DNA of 64,000 nucleotides. Origin: Salinicoccus sesuvii. Lineage in GTDB: Bacteria; Bacillota; Bacilli; Staphylococcales; Salinicoccaceae. Of this stretch, positions 53,157-62,553 are shown piece by piece. Location of the stretch: contig NZ_JBHRWV010000007.1 in the NCBI RefSeq assembly GCF_042648145.1, positions 372,001 through 436,000 of the forward strand, read 5' to 3'. The notes under the pieces are model-generated. The model did no database searches and had not been told where the DNA came from. It saw only the letters and a program-made list of their open reading frames with translations. Numbering within the stretch: position 1 is the first letter of the stretch; every line of letters starts with the position of its first letter. The position numbers and the translations under genes are program-made.

Positions 53157-53647
53157 TCTAGCAGCCCCTCCATCGGATGGATGATGATATGACCAGACTC
53201 AAGATCTATATCCTTCACCACATCTTCAATATAAGGAATCATGTACTGTTTGCTGCCATCGACCACCCAGACATCATTTGCACCTGTTTCGAATATATCC
53301 GAGACCTTGCCGATTGATTCCAGTGTACCTTCAAGCAATACGTCGAGGCCGATGATGTCCTTGTAGTGGAATTCTCCTTCATCAAGAGGCAACTCCACTG
53401 CTTCTGTCTCCTGAAGTACGTCAGAACCTTTCAGGTGCTCCACTTCATTAATATTACCTACACCTTCAAATTTCAACATATGAAAGTTCTTGTGCTTGCG
53501 ATAGCTATCGATGGTATAAGAAGTACCTCCCACTTCTACACTGTTGCCTGGGGAAAAACGGTCTTCTGCAAAGTCTGAATCACTCAAAACTTTTACTTCT
53601 CCACGAATACCGTGAAAATTGACTAGGCGACCGATACTGATTTTCAT
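53153..53647 (-). CDS. rimM: 16S rRNA processing protein RimM
   Basis: RimM helps mature the 30S head. It has an N-terminal beta-barrel (IGRLVNFHGIRGEVKVLSDSD) and a C-terminal PRC-barrel with IPYIEDVVKDIDLESGHIII. The ATG at 53647 has GAGGAGG upstream; the frame before it is not used. It has 164 residues. A terminator lies between it and khpA. Confidence 0.95.
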   Translation of the reverse strand: MKISIGRLVNFHGIRGEVKVLSDSDFAEDRFSPGNSVEVGGTSYTIDSYRKHKNFHMLKFEGVGNINEVEHLKGSDVLQETEAVELPLDEGEFHYKDIIGLDVLLEGTLESIGKVSDIFETGANDVWVVDGSKQYMIPYIEDVVKDIDLESGHIIIHPMEGLLD

Positions 53648-53677
53648 TATTTGCCTCCTCAAATATGGTAAAGGTAC

Positions 53678-53704
53678 AAAAAAGGCACACCGCCCGGTGT
53701 GCCT
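53678..53704 (-). terminator. terminator overlapping the end of khpA
   Basis: AGGCACACC/GGTGTGCCT arms (53683-53691, 53696-53704) are followed by six T bases on the minus strand. The stop codon of khpA lies at the outer arm. It should cut most transcripts before rimM-trmD. Confidence 0.9.
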
Positions 53705-53930
53705 AATCGACATCTACAAACACTTTCTTTGAACTGCCGTGATTTGCATTCGACAGGATGGTTCGCACCGCTTTTATCATGCGACCCCGCCTGCCGATGA
53801 CACGACCCACGTCTTCCTCGTGGACGCTGATCTTTAGGGAGATATCGTACTCAGTCTCCTCGACTTCGATCTCTAGCGCTTCGGGATGTTCGAGCATCGG
53901 TTCAAGAATTGTTTGAAGCAATTGTTTCAT
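53703..53930 (-). CDS. khpA: KH-domain RNA-binding protein KhpA (YlqC)
   Basis: A 75-residue KH protein with GxxG loop IGRRGRMIKAVRTIL. In streptococci KhpA pairs with KhpB and affects cell division through RNA binding. Located between rpsP and rimM as in most Firmicutes, six bases after rpsP. Confidence 0.93.
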   Translation of the reverse strand: MKQLLQTILEPMLEHPEALEIEVEETEYDISLKISVHEEDVGRVIGRRGRMIKAVRTILSNANHGSSKKVFVDVD

Positions 53931-53936
53931 ACGAGA

Positions 53937-54212
53937 TTATTTCCCGAGTTTAGCATTATGATAACGTTCCATAACACCTTTGCTGCTTAGGATGTTACGT
54001 ACTGTATCACTTGGTTTCGCACCATTCTGCAACCATGCAAGTGCTTTTTCCTCATCAAGTGTTACATTGTCATCACTTTTTATAGTCGGGTTGTATGAAC
54101 CGATCTGTTCGATGATACGACCGTCTCTTGGGCTACGGGAATCCGCAACAACAATACGGTAGTAAGGTTTCTTTTTGGAACCCATACGTGTCAATCTAAG
54201 TTTAACTGCCAT
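53937..54212 (-). CDS. rpsP: 30S ribosomal protein S16
   Basis: The 91-residue S16 protein starts MAVKLRLTRMGSKKKPYYRI and includes VADSRSPRDGRIIEQIGSYNP, diagnostic of the family. It is the first gene of the rpsP-khpA unit. The start follows AAAGGAG. A promoter lies just upstream, at the end of the ffh terminator. Confidence 0.98.
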   Translation of the reverse strand: MAVKLRLTRMGSKKKPYYRIVVADSRSPRDGRIIEQIGSYNPTIKSDDNVTLDEEKALAWLQNGAKPSDTVRNILSSKGVMERYHNAKLGK

Positions 54213-54252
54213 TTTTATTAACTCCTTTCAATTTCTCAATTTCACTTTTACT

Positions 54253-54281
54253 ACTATAACAGAAACAAGATACCCTGTAAA
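54253..54281 (-). promoter_or_regulatory. rpsP promoter overlapping the ffh terminator
   Basis: TTTACA (54276-54281) is in one arm of the ffh terminator. Seventeen bases later comes TATAGT (54253-54258) with an extended TG-T. Confidence 0.7.
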
Positions 54282-54304
54282 GACCTTTTGCTTTACAGGG
54301 TATC
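54269..54304 (-). terminator. terminator after ffh
   Basis: Fourteen-base arms GATACCCTGTAAAG/CTTTACAGGGTATC pair perfectly around an eight-base loop. A short T-rich tract (TTGTTT) follows on the minus strand. Confidence 0.85.
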
Positions 54305-54308
54305 AGTT

Positions 54309-55655
54309 CTAGAAAGGTAGGCCCATATTACCGAATGGATTCTTCTTCTTACCTTTCTGGCTCGTCATCTGCTTCATCATCTTCTTCATATCCCCAAACT
54401 GCTTAAGGAGCCTGTTGACTTCTTGTAGGCTTCTTCCGGAGCCTCTAGCAATCCGCTTCTTTCGACTGGCATTGAGTATACTCGGGTTCTCACGTTCTTG
54501 CATGGTCATCGACCGGATAATGGCTTGGACATGATCAATCTCCTTACCACTCATCTGCATCTGATCGAGACCTTTGATCTTATTTGCGCCAGGCATCATT
54601 TTCAGCAATTCATCCAACGGTCCAAGGTTTTTAACTTGATCCATCTGAGCAAGGAAGTCGTCTAGCGTAAAACTCTGGTCCTTAATCTTTTGTTCCAGTG
54701 CTTTCTGATCTGTTTCATCTACATTGGCCTGAGCCTTTTCGATGATGGAGAGCACATCGCCCATACCAAGTATACGCTGGGCCATGCGATCGGGGTGGAA
54801 AGCTTCAAGACCATCCATTTTCTCGGACATACCAACAAACTTAATTGGCTTCTTCGTCACAGAACGGATGGAGAGCGCCGCTCCACCACGTGTGTCTCCA
54901 TCAAGCTTTGTCAGGGTCACCCCTGTGATGTCCAGCAAATCATTAAAGGATTCAGCGACGTTAACTGCATCTTGACCAGTCATTGCATCCACAACAAGCA
55001 TGATTTCGTGCGGATTAGCAATGCCCTTAATATCCTTTAATTCACTCATTAAGTTTTCATCAATATGCAGTCGACCCGCTGTATCAATGATCACTGTATC
55101 CAAATGCTCTGCTTTGGCGTGATCTAGGGCTTCAGTTACTATTTGCTGAGGTTTTACTTGGTCGCCCATTGAAAATACAGGTATATCTATCTGCCTGCCG
55201 ACTGTCTCGAGCTGGTCGATGGCAGCTGGTCGGTATATGTCTCCAGCAACAAGCATTGGTTTCTTGTTAAAGTTTTTTCTAAGATGCAATGCGAGCTTTC
55301 CTGCAGTCGTTGTCTTACCGGCACCTTGTAGACCTACCATCATGATGACTGTTGGCGGCTTTGTACCAAGTGTTATCTTTTGGTTCTCTCCACCCATCAA
55401 GTCAGTCAGTTCTTCTCTGACGATCTTGATGACTTGTTGTCCTGGTGTAAGTGATTGCATGACGTCCGCTCCGAGCGCACGTTCCTTGACCTGGTTAACA
55501 AACTCCTTGACAACTTTGAAATTGACGTCCGCTTCAAGTAGCGCCAATCGTACTTCACGCATCATCACTTTTACGTCGGACTCCGTGACTTTCCCCTTGC
55601 TCTTTATGCGATCCATCGTCGCCTGGAGGCGTTCTCCTAAACCTTCGAATGCCAT
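54309..55655 (-). CDS. ffh: signal recognition particle protein Ffh
   Basis: The SRP54 GTPase that brings nascent membrane proteins to FtsY. It has an N domain, a G domain (GLQGAGKTTTAGKLA, DTAGRLHID, TKLDGDTRGGAAL) and a methionine-rich M domain that binds 4.5S RNA and signal sequences. It has 448 residues, and the start follows AGGAGGAGAAAGTT. Cluster with ftsY and ylxM. Confidence 0.98.
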   Translation of the reverse strand: MAFEGLGERLQATMDRIKSKGKVTESDVKVMMREVRLALLEADVNFKVVKEFVNQVKERALGADVMQSLTPGQQVIKIVREELTDLMGGENQKITLGTKPPTVIMMVGLQGAGKTTTAGKLALHLRKNFNKKPMLVAGDIYRPAAIDQLETVGRQIDIPVFSMGDQVKPQQIVTEALDHAKAEHLDTVIIDTAGRLHIDENLMSELKDIKGIANPHEIMLVVDAMTGQDAVNVAESFNDLLDITGVTLTKLDGDTRGGAALSIRSVTKKPIKFVGMSEKMDGLEAFHPDRMAQRILGMGDVLSIIEKAQANVDETDQKALEQKIKDQSFTLDDFLAQMDQVKNLGPLDELLKMMPGANKIKGLDQMQMSGKEIDHVQAIIRSMTMQERENPSILNASRKKRIARGSGRSLQEVNRLLKQFGDMKKMMKQMTSQKGKKKNPFGNMGLPF

Positions 55656-55667
55656 AACTTTCTCCTC

Positions 55668-56003
55668 CTAATCGAGCATTTCAAGCTCATCTAAAATTGT
55701 TGCGATTTCCTCATCTTGATTATGTCCAAGCCTCTCCTTCAAGCGTCTGAGTAGAGACTGTCTCGTTACGAAATTCTTGTACATGCCGAGATTACCTTCA
55801 TAATGTTCGAGCAGATCTTTCGACCGCTTTAAATTATCATATACCGCTTGCCTTGTCACTTCAAGTTCTTCGGCAATTTCACTAAAGGCAAAATCCTCAA
55901 GGTAGTACAGCTCGATATACTTGCGTTGCTTATCTGTAAGCAGTGTATGGTAGAAGTCATAGAGGTAATTCATGCGCATCGTACGCTCAAGACCTTCAAT
56001 CAC
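55668..56003 (-). CDS. ylxM: SRP-associated helix-turn-helix protein YlxM
   Basis: YlxM modulates SRP in streptococci and is always linked to ffh. A sigma-4-like helix-turn-helix is seen in LEDFAFSEIAEELEVTRQAVYDNLKRS at about 35-61. The likely start is the GTG at 56003, seven bases after GAGGAGG and overlapping the ftsY stop; an ATG eight codons later has no good site. It has 111 residues. Confidence 0.93.
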   Translation of the reverse strand: MIEGLERTMRMNYLYDFYHTLLTDKQRKYIELYYLEDFAFSEIAEELEVTRQAVYDNLKRSKDLLEHYEGNLGMYKNFVTRQSLLRRLKERLGHNQDEEIATILDELEMLD

Positions 56004-57118
56004 TCCTTATCCTCCTCTTCACCATCCACAATCTCTTCAGCATCAGAGACCATATCGGCAAATAATCCATAGACGTAATTTTCTGCACTGAATTCCTGAA
56101 GATCATCAAGCTGCTCACCCAGTCCAACAAACTTGACTGGAATGCCGAGCTCGTTTTTAATCGCAAGAACGATTCCACCCTTCGCAGTACCATCAAGCTT
56201 GGTCAGGACGATACCTGAAACATCGGTCACTTCCTTAAAAGCTTTGGCCTGGCTAAGTGCGTTTTGACCGGTTGTCGCATCGAGCACGAGCAACGATTCG
56301 TGAGGAGCTTCAGGCACAACTTTCTGGATAACTTTCTTAATTTTCGACAGTTCGTTCATCAGATTGCCTTTATTCTGCAGGCGACCGGCTGTATCGCAAA
56401 TCAGTACATCAGCACCACGCTTTTTGGCTGCACTGACAGCATCATACATCACAGCAGCAGGATCACTACCTTCGGCTTGAGATATGACATCAACCCCGAC
56501 TCGCTCTCCCCAAATTTTGAGCTGACTGATTGCTCCTGCACGGAACGTATCTCCGGCAGCAAGCATCACATTTTTGCCTTCTTGTTTATACTTGTACGCA
56601 AGTTTACCAATACTTGTCGTCTTACCGACCCCATTGACACCCACAACAAGAATGACAGATAGACCATTTTCTTGAATATTAATTGTTTCTGGAAGATCAT
56701 CATTACGTTCGTAGATTTCCACCATCTTTTCGACAATCGTCTCTCTAAGATCCGCCGTTTCTGTAATATTCTTTATTTTAGCTTCATGACGCAGTTCATC
56801 GGTCAGTTCCATGACTGTATTAAATCCTACATCAGCTGAAATTAATACTTCTTCAAGCGCTTCGAAGAAGTCTTCATCTACTGTGCGGTAGCGTGCCATA
56901 AGTTCATTGATTTCATTTTGAAACTTTTCGCGGCTTTTCTCAAGTCCAGCTTTGAACTTGTAGCCGATCTGTTCTTGTTCCCATTCCTCAAATTCCTCTA
57001 TGCTGATTAAGCCATCATCTAAAGCTTCACTCTGCGATTCAAGAGTTTCCGGATCCTGACCCTCGGTCTGGTCACTTTTCGGTTGGAACTTATTTTTTAG
57101 TCTTTTTAGAAAGCTCAA
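56000..57118 (-). CDS. ftsY: signal recognition particle receptor FtsY
   Basis: The SRP receptor GTPase. A short acidic N-terminal region (about 15-50) precedes the NG domain with GVNGVGKTTSIGKLAYKY, DTAGRLQNKGNLMNEL and LTKLDGTAKGGIVLAI. The start is TTG, overlapping the smc stop (TTGA), with AGAGGAAG upstream. It has 372 residues. Confidence 0.96.
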   Translation of the reverse strand: MSFLKRLKNKFQPKSDQTEGQDPETLESQSEALDDGLISIEEFEEWEQEQIGYKFKAGLEKSREKFQNEINELMARYRTVDEDFFEALEEVLISADVGFNTVMELTDELRHEAKIKNITETADLRETIVEKMVEIYERNDDLPETINIQENGLSVILVVGVNGVGKTTSIGKLAYKYKQEGKNVMLAAGDTFRAGAISQLKIWGERVGVDVISQAEGSDPAAVMYDAVSAAKKRGADVLICDTAGRLQNKGNLMNELSKIKKVIQKVVPEAPHESLLVLDATTGQNALSQAKAFKEVTDVSGIVLTKLDGTAKGGIVLAIKNELGIPVKFVGLGEQLDDLQEFSAENYVYGLFADMVSDAEEIVDGEEEDKE

Positions 57119-60100
57119 ACTGTTTCTTCCTCTCTGGTAGTTTCTTCGTAATTTTTCAGATCGACGCTAATCAGCTGACTGACTCCGCGTTCCTGCATGG
57201 TTATGCCAAACAGACGATCACTCTCCTCCATCGTCCCCTTGCGGTGGGTAATTACGATGAACTGGGTATTTTGTGAGAGTTCCTTCAAATAACGTGCATA
57301 GCGTACTACGTTAGCTTCATCAAGTGCTGCTTCTACTTCGTCTAATATGATGAACGGACTAACACGCACCTTCAGTATCCCAAACAACAGACTAATAGCA
57401 GTCAGAGCCCGTTCTCCTCCTGAAAGCAAGGAAAGTGTAGACAGTTTCTTGCCTGGAGGTTGGGCATATATTTCGACGCCAGACTCAAGATAATTGCCAG
57501 GTTCAGTGAGTCTGAGTTCTGCTTGCCCACCACCGAACATTCTTCTGAACACCTCTCCGAAATGCTGGTTAACTTGGTCATACGCAGACTGAAATCTTAC
57601 AGCTACTGCTTCGTCCATTTCTTCAATGACTTCAAGTAGTGTCTGTCTCGCTTCATATAGATCGCTCTCCTGAGCTTTTAGGAACAGATAGCGTTCATTG
57701 ACCCGCTCATATTCATCGATTGCTCCGAGGTTCACTGGACCCAGTTCTTCGATGCTCTTCCTGTTGAGCGTTATCTTCATCCGCTTCTGTTCGATGTTCG
57801 AGAAGTCCTGATATTCCTCTCTTGCTCTATCATACGTCATTTTGTAAGTTTCTGATAAATATTCGATCTTCTGTTCGATTTGAACATCGAGCTTCTCTTT
57901 CGATGAACTGTGCCTGATTAGAGCATCCTGTAGCTCGTTGAGACGTTTGAGATAGGTATCCTTCTTCTCCTGGTGGGAAATATACTCCTGCTTCATTTTA
58001 TGTTGCATAGTAGCAGCTGCTTCGGTCGACTCGTAAAGTTCTGCGACCTGATGTTCGAGTGTTCCCTTTTGCGCTTCGAGTGCTTCGATATCGAGTGTGC
58101 TGATATCCTGCTCAAGCATCTGCTTTTTGGCAGTGATGTCCTCGACTGTGAGCTTGGCATCACCCAGTTCCGTTTCCAAGCGCTCTGCTTCGCTCCTCGA
58201 GTGACTAAGCCGCTCACTGACCATTGCGAGTTCGCGTTCCATCGCATGCCCTTCATCGGTCAACTGTCGCAGTGTTTCTTTTTTATCCTGCTCTGAAGCA
58301 CTCATTCTTTTAATTCGTGCATCTAATGCTTCAAGGTCCACTTCTACAGATCGAATTTGTTCTGCTTGGTCATTGGCATCAAGAGGCGCATCAATTGCCT
58401 TTAATTCCGCTTCAAGAATCGCGATATTTTCTATTTTAGCTTCAATATGATACTCCAACCGACCGATTTCAGCTTGCGTAGCATCATTCTGTTCGGCAAG
58501 GGTTCTGCCCTCAGATTCCAACTTGTCCTTTTGAACCATCTGTTCTGTCAAATTTTCACCGAGACGTGTAAGAGATGCAGTCATATGGCGTGTTTTTTCT
58601 TGATATTCTTCTAACTTTTCTTTTGTCTCTTGATGTTCACGTTGACTTTCAATGATTGAACTCTTGGTATTTTTAGAGCCGCCAGACATAGCACCACCCG
58701 GCATAATTGTTTCACCATCGACCGTGACAATACGAAGCTTGTGTCCGATTTCACGGGCTAGTTTGGTGGCATCGTCCATCGACCTTGTGACAAGTGTAGT
58801 ACCGAGCAGATGTGAAACGATATTTGAAATGTTAGCTGTATAGTGAACGACTTCCGACATGATTTGTACATCAATAGATGACTGGTCGATTGTATTTCTA
58901 ACGTCGGAATGAATGTGCTTTTGTCTAATAACATCCACCGGCAGAAAGGTTGCAAAGCCCGCTTTGGCTTCCTTCAAGCGTCTGATGGCCTGCTTGGCAC
59001 TATATTCGTCTGCTGTAACAATGTTTTGAGCCTGTGCTCCAAGTGCAGTATCAAGGGCTCTGACATACTGGTTGTCGGTCGACAGCAACTCACCTACCGA
59101 ACCGATGATCCCCTCTGATGATTTGTGATTCTTCAGAATAAAGCGTGCACCGGGATAGTATCCCCGGTATTCATTCTGCATAGTGGTTAGCATCTCAAGC
59201 TTCGATGACTGTTGTTCAATATATCTTTTGGCAGTGTCGAGCTTTTCTCGCTCTTTATCATATTGCGACTGCAGTGACATGACTCCAGTATTTACTTCTT
59301 GGAATGCTTTCCGTTTTTCAGATAGTGTAATGTGAGTTGCCTCATGTTGTTTTTGCAAAGTTAGATGACGCGATTGCTCTTCTTCCAGAGCTGATTTTAA
59401 AGAGACGAGCCGGTCTTGCTTCTGACGAATACTGTCACCAAGACGCGATCTCTCATCTTCTGCACGTCGATGCTCGTTTTCAAGTGTCGTCTTTTGAACC
59501 ATCAGATCATAGTACTGATCTTTCAGTTGCTCAATTTCCCCACTCTGATCCTTCATCAGTTCCTGACGTTCCTTCTTAGCTTCATTAATCGTCTGCTTGA
59601 GATCTTCAGCTGTATGCGTCAACTCTGAAAGTGTCTCAAGGACTTCTGTGTGTTGGCTTTGCAGGTAGTCATGGCGCTCTATAGAAACTTCGAGACGAGA
59701 ATTCAGATCTTCAGTCGCTTGTCCTCTGTTGTCTTTGCGTTCTTTAAAAAGCGCAATCTGCCCGTTGGTCTGCTCGAGCTTTTTAGATAGGTCAACCAGC
59801 TTACTGTTGAGCGTTCGATTTTTACGGTCGTGCTCATCTCTTTTCTGTGCGAGAAGGTTCATATGTGCTTCGATTCCTTCAAGATCCTCGCGATCAGCTG
59901 CAATGGACTGCTCGACCGATGCAAGCGCCTGTGATTCAGCTTTAAGCTCAGCAAGCAGGGCGTCCACATCATATACCGTCACTTCTATGTCGCTTTGACG
60001 CATTTCCTCTTTAAGTGCAAGATACTCTTTAGCATTGGCACTTTCCTGCTCCAAGCGGTGCACTCTGGATTCGAGTTCGTGAATGATATCATGCACACGA

Positions 60101-60669
60101 TCTAGGTTGCCGGCAGTATCTTCAAGGCGCTTCTCCGACTCCTTCTTGCGCAGTTTATACTTCATTACGCCCGCTGCCTCTTCAATCAGCCCACGTCTCT
60201 GATCAGGTTTAGCGTTTAGCACTTCATCCACTTCGCCTTGCGAAATAATATTAAATGCATTACGTCCAAGTCCCGAATCCAAGAAAAGCTCATTGATTTC
60301 CTTCAGTCGGCTCTTATCACTATTAATAAAATATTCGCTATCACCGTTACGATACAATTTTCTTGTAATATGCACAGTATCTGCTTCCATTTGCAATGTC
60401 CGTGCAGTATTGTCAAGTTCAAGCCTGACGTAAGCATAATTCATCGGCTTACGGTCAGTGGTGCCATTGAATATGACATCTTCCATCTTTACACCACGTA
60501 TAGACCGTGCAGATTGTTCGCCAAGTACCCAACGAATGGCATCGGTGATATTGCTTTTGCCGCTTCCATTCGGCCCAACCACCGCAGTGACCCCAGCATC
60601 AAACTGAATGTTCACTTTATCGGCAAATGATTTGAAACCATGTGCTTCGATTGCTTTCAAATATACCAT
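57115..60669 (-). CDS. smc: chromosome partition protein SMC
   Basis: SMC compacts and segregates chromosomes with ScpA and ScpB. Walker A is GPNGSGKS (32-39). Two long coiled coils flank a hinge at about 500-640 (GYYPGARFILKNH, ARRLKEAKAGFATFLPVD-like). The C-terminal head has LLSGGERALTAISLLF and FIILDEVEAALDEANV. The 1184-residue length is normal. The ATG overlaps the last base of the rnc stop. Confidence 0.97.
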   Translation of the reverse strand: MVYLKAIEAHGFKSFADKVNIQFDAGVTAVVGPNGSGKSNITDAIRWVLGEQSARSIRGVKMEDVIFNGTTDRKPMNYAYVRLELDNTARTLQMEADTVHITRKLYRNGDSEYFINSDKSRLKEINELFLDSGLGRNAFNIISQGEVDEVLNAKPDQRRGLIEEAAGVMKYKLRKKESEKRLEDTAGNLDRVHDIIHELESRVHRLEQESANAKEYLALKEEMRQSDIEVTVYDVDALLAELKAESQALASVEQSIAADREDLEGIEAHMNLLAQKRDEHDRKNRTLNSKLVDLSKKLEQTNGQIALFKERKDNRGQATEDLNSRLEVSIERHDYLQSQHTEVLETLSELTHTAEDLKQTINEAKKERQELMKDQSGEIEQLKDQYYDLMVQKTTLENEHRRAEDERSRLGDSIRQKQDRLVSLKSALEEEQSRHLTLQKQHEATHITLSEKRKAFQEVNTGVMSLQSQYDKEREKLDTAKRYIEQQSSKLEMLTTMQNEYRGYYPGARFILKNHKSSEGIIGSVGELLSTDNQYVRALDTALGAQAQNIVTADEYSAKQAIRRLKEAKAGFATFLPVDVIRQKHIHSDVRNTIDQSSIDVQIMSEVVHYTANISNIVSHLLGTTLVTRSMDDATKLAREIGHKLRIVTVDGETIMPGGAMSGGSKNTKSSIIESQREHQETKEKLEEYQEKTRHMTASLTRLGENLTEQMVQKDKLESEGRTLAEQNDATQAEIGRLEYHIEAKIENIAILEAELKAIDAPLDANDQAEQIRSVEVDLEALDARIKRMSASEQDKKETLRQLTDEGHAMERELAMVSERLSHSRSEAERLETELGDAKLTVEDITAKKQMLEQDISTLDIEALEAQKGTLEHQVAELYESTEAAATMQHKMKQEYISHQEKKDTYLKRLNELQDALIRHSSSKEKLDVQIEQKIEYLSETYKMTYDRAREEYQDFSNIEQKRMKITLNRKSIEELGPVNLGAIDEYERVNERYLFLKAQESDLYEARQTLLEVIEEMDEAVAVRFQSAYDQVNQHFGEVFRRMFGGGQAELRLTEPGNYLESGVEIYAQPPGKKLSTLSLLSGGERALTAISLLFGILKVRVSPFIILDEVEAALDEANVVRYARYLKELSQNTQFIVITHRKGTMEESDRLFGITMQERGVSQLISVDLKNYEETTREEETV

Positions 60670-61448
60670 TACTGTTTCTCCCCATCATCCATTTCTACGA
60701 GGGCATGTCGCGCTGCCTTTTGTTCCGATTCCTTTTTGGATCGGCCAGAACCTCTGCCAATCATCTCTCCATCTGTATATACGCCAGTCACAAACGTCTT
60801 GTCGTGGCTCGGCCCCGTTGATTCGAGAAGCTGATATGCAACACTCTTTCCATGCGTCTTGTGCATCTTCTCCTGAAGTGCTGTCTTGTAGTCGATAACC
60901 GCATTGTAGTCGCTGCCTTTCACTTCCGGGAATACATGACGCTCAAGGAATTGCCGCGCTGCTTCAGAACCTCTGTCCAAATAGAGTGCGCCAAGAAACG
61001 CTTCGAATGTATCTGAGACAATCGAAGGCCGTTCACGTCCGCCTGTCTTCTCCTCTCCTCGGCCAAGCAATATCATGGGGTGCATCTTAAGCTTTTCTGC
61101 GAATACTACAAGTGAGGGTTCACATACGATATTGGCTCTGAGTTTGGTCAGATCACCTTCCGGCAATTTTGGAAATCGCTCGTATATATAATCTGAAACC
61201 ATCAATTCTAGTACTGCATCCCCAAGAAATTCTAGACGTTCATTATTGTATATCTTATCCATCTGCAGATCATTGATGTAGGAACTGTGCATGAAAGCCT
61301 GAATATATTGCGCTTCGTCTTCGACTTCAATACCTGTTCTATCAATGAAATCCCTGAATTCCCGACGGAAGTTTGCGAGTCCACGCTTTGCGTGCCTGTC
61401 TTTGTCGATGCGTGCTTCAATTGCTTTGAAAGTCATTTTATCACTCAT
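60669..61448 (-). CDS. rnc: ribonuclease III
   Basis: Cuts double-stranded RNA in rRNA processing and decay. The catalytic signature is NNERLEFLGDAVLELMVSDY around residue 60, with a later Glu region (SDTFEAFLGALYLD). A dsRNA-binding domain fills the C-terminus (DYKTALQEKMHKT). The ATG at 61448 lies eight bases after GGAGG; one codon upstream is a possible alternative. 259 residues. Confidence 0.96.
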   Translation of the reverse strand: MSDKMTFKAIEARIDKDRHAKRGLANFRREFRDFIDRTGIEVEDEAQYIQAFMHSSYINDLQMDKIYNNERLEFLGDAVLELMVSDYIYERFPKLPEGDLTKLRANIVCEPSLVVFAEKLKMHPMILLGRGEEKTGGRERPSIVSDTFEAFLGALYLDRGSEAARQFLERHVFPEVKGSDYNAVIDYKTALQEKMHKTHGKSVAYQLLESTGPSHDKTFVTGVYTDGEMIGRGSGRSKKESEQKAARHALVEMDDGEKQ

Positions 61449-61507
61449 CATATCCGCCTCCATTCCACTATTTTAAATGATTGTCATACTGAATAAAAGT
61501 TGTACTA

Positions 61508-61542
61508 CAAAAATAAAATCCACTTCGAAAAGTGGATTTTAT
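61508..61542 (-). terminator. terminator after acpP
   Basis: Arms ATAAAATCCACTT/AAGTGGATTTTAT (61513-61525, 61530-61542) around TTCG-like loop, followed by a T-run on the minus strand. Confidence 0.92.
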
Positions 61543-61544
61543 CA

Positions 61545-61781
61545 TTACTTCGCTTCCAGTTTGTCGATGTAATCCAGAGCGTCGCCTACTGTGTTAATCT
61601 TTTCAGCTTCCTCATCCGGAATTTCCATTTCGAACTCATCTTCAAGTTCCATAACAAGCTCAGCGATATCTAGAGAGTCTGCACCAAGGTCATCCTTAAA
61701 AGATGCATCTCTTGTCACTTTTTCTTCATCGATTCCAAGTTTGTCAACGATGATGTCTTTTACTTTATCAAAGTTTGCCAT
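61545..61781 (-). CDS. acpP: acyl carrier protein
   Basis: The 78-residue acidic carrier of growing fatty acids. The phosphopantetheine serine lies in DDLGADSLDIAELVM at about residue 36. It follows fabG by 34 bases and ends at a terminator, so levels can be separate from rnc. Confidence 0.98.
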   Translation of the reverse strand: MANFDKVKDIIVDKLGIDEEKVTRDASFKDDLGADSLDIAELVMELEDEFEMEIPDEEAEKINTVGDALDYIDKLEAK

Positions 61782-61815
61782 TATTCTTCACCTCCCTCCA
61801 ATGGTACCACAGGGT

Positions 61816-62553
61816 TTAGCCCATGTACATACCACCATTTACATGAATGGTCTGACCAGTGATGTAACGTGCGGCACTGGATGCAAGAAACGCGATTGTT
61901 TCGGAGATATCCTCTGTGCTACCGAAGTGGTTCAAAGGTATCTGAGACAGCATCTGGGACTTGATATCATCTGAAAGCACATCTGTCATGTCGCTCTCGA
62001 TAAATCCCGGTGCAACGGCATTTACTGTAATGCCCTTTGGAGCAAGCTCTCTGGCCACTGATTTAGTCATACCGTCGATGCCTGCCTTTGAAGCCACGTA
62101 ATTTGTCTGGCCTGCATTACCAAGTGAGCCGACGATACTTGAAACGTTGATGATTCGGCCGCCTTTTTGTCTAATCATCGGACGCGCCACATTTTGGATG
62201 ACGTTGAATGTCCCTTTCAAGTTAACATCGACGACCTGATCCCATTCCGCTTCCTTCATTCTCATGAGCAGATTGTCCTTTGTTACACCAGCGTTATTAA
62301 CGACGACATCGATTGATCCATGTGCGTCTGTAATATGCTTGACCATCTCCTTCACTTCGTCGAAGTTTTGAACTTGACACTGCAGTGCTTCTGCGGTGCC
62401 TCCTGCAGCCTCGATATCTGACACTACTGCTTCCGCCTTATCTTTAGAACCGGAGTAGTTGACGATAACTGTGTAGCCATTCTCCGCAAGTTTCAGTGCA
62501 ATGCTCCTGCCGATGCCTCTTGAAGCGCCTGTTACAAGTGCAATATTACCCAT
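61816..62553 (-). CDS. fabG: 3-oxoacyl-ACP reductase
   Basis: NADPH-dependent first reduction step of fatty-acid elongation. TGASRGIG near residue 8, NNAGVTKDNLLMRM near 86, SSIVGSLGNAGQTNYVASKAG carrying the Ser-Tyr-Lys triad, and the end GQTIHVNGGMYMG are all typical. It has 245 residues. The start overlaps the fabD stop by eight bases. Confidence 0.97.
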   Translation of the reverse strand: MGNIALVTGASRGIGRSIALKLAENGYTVIVNYSGSKDKAEAVVSDIEAAGGTAEALQCQVQNFDEVKEMVKHITDAHGSIDVVVNNAGVTKDNLLMRMKEAEWDQVVDVNLKGTFNVIQNVARPMIRQKGGRIINVSSIVGSLGNAGQTNYVASKAGIDGMTKSVARELAPKGITVNAVAPGFIESDMTDVLSDDIKSQMLSQIPLNHFGSTEDISETIAFLASSAARYITGQTIHVNGGMYMG

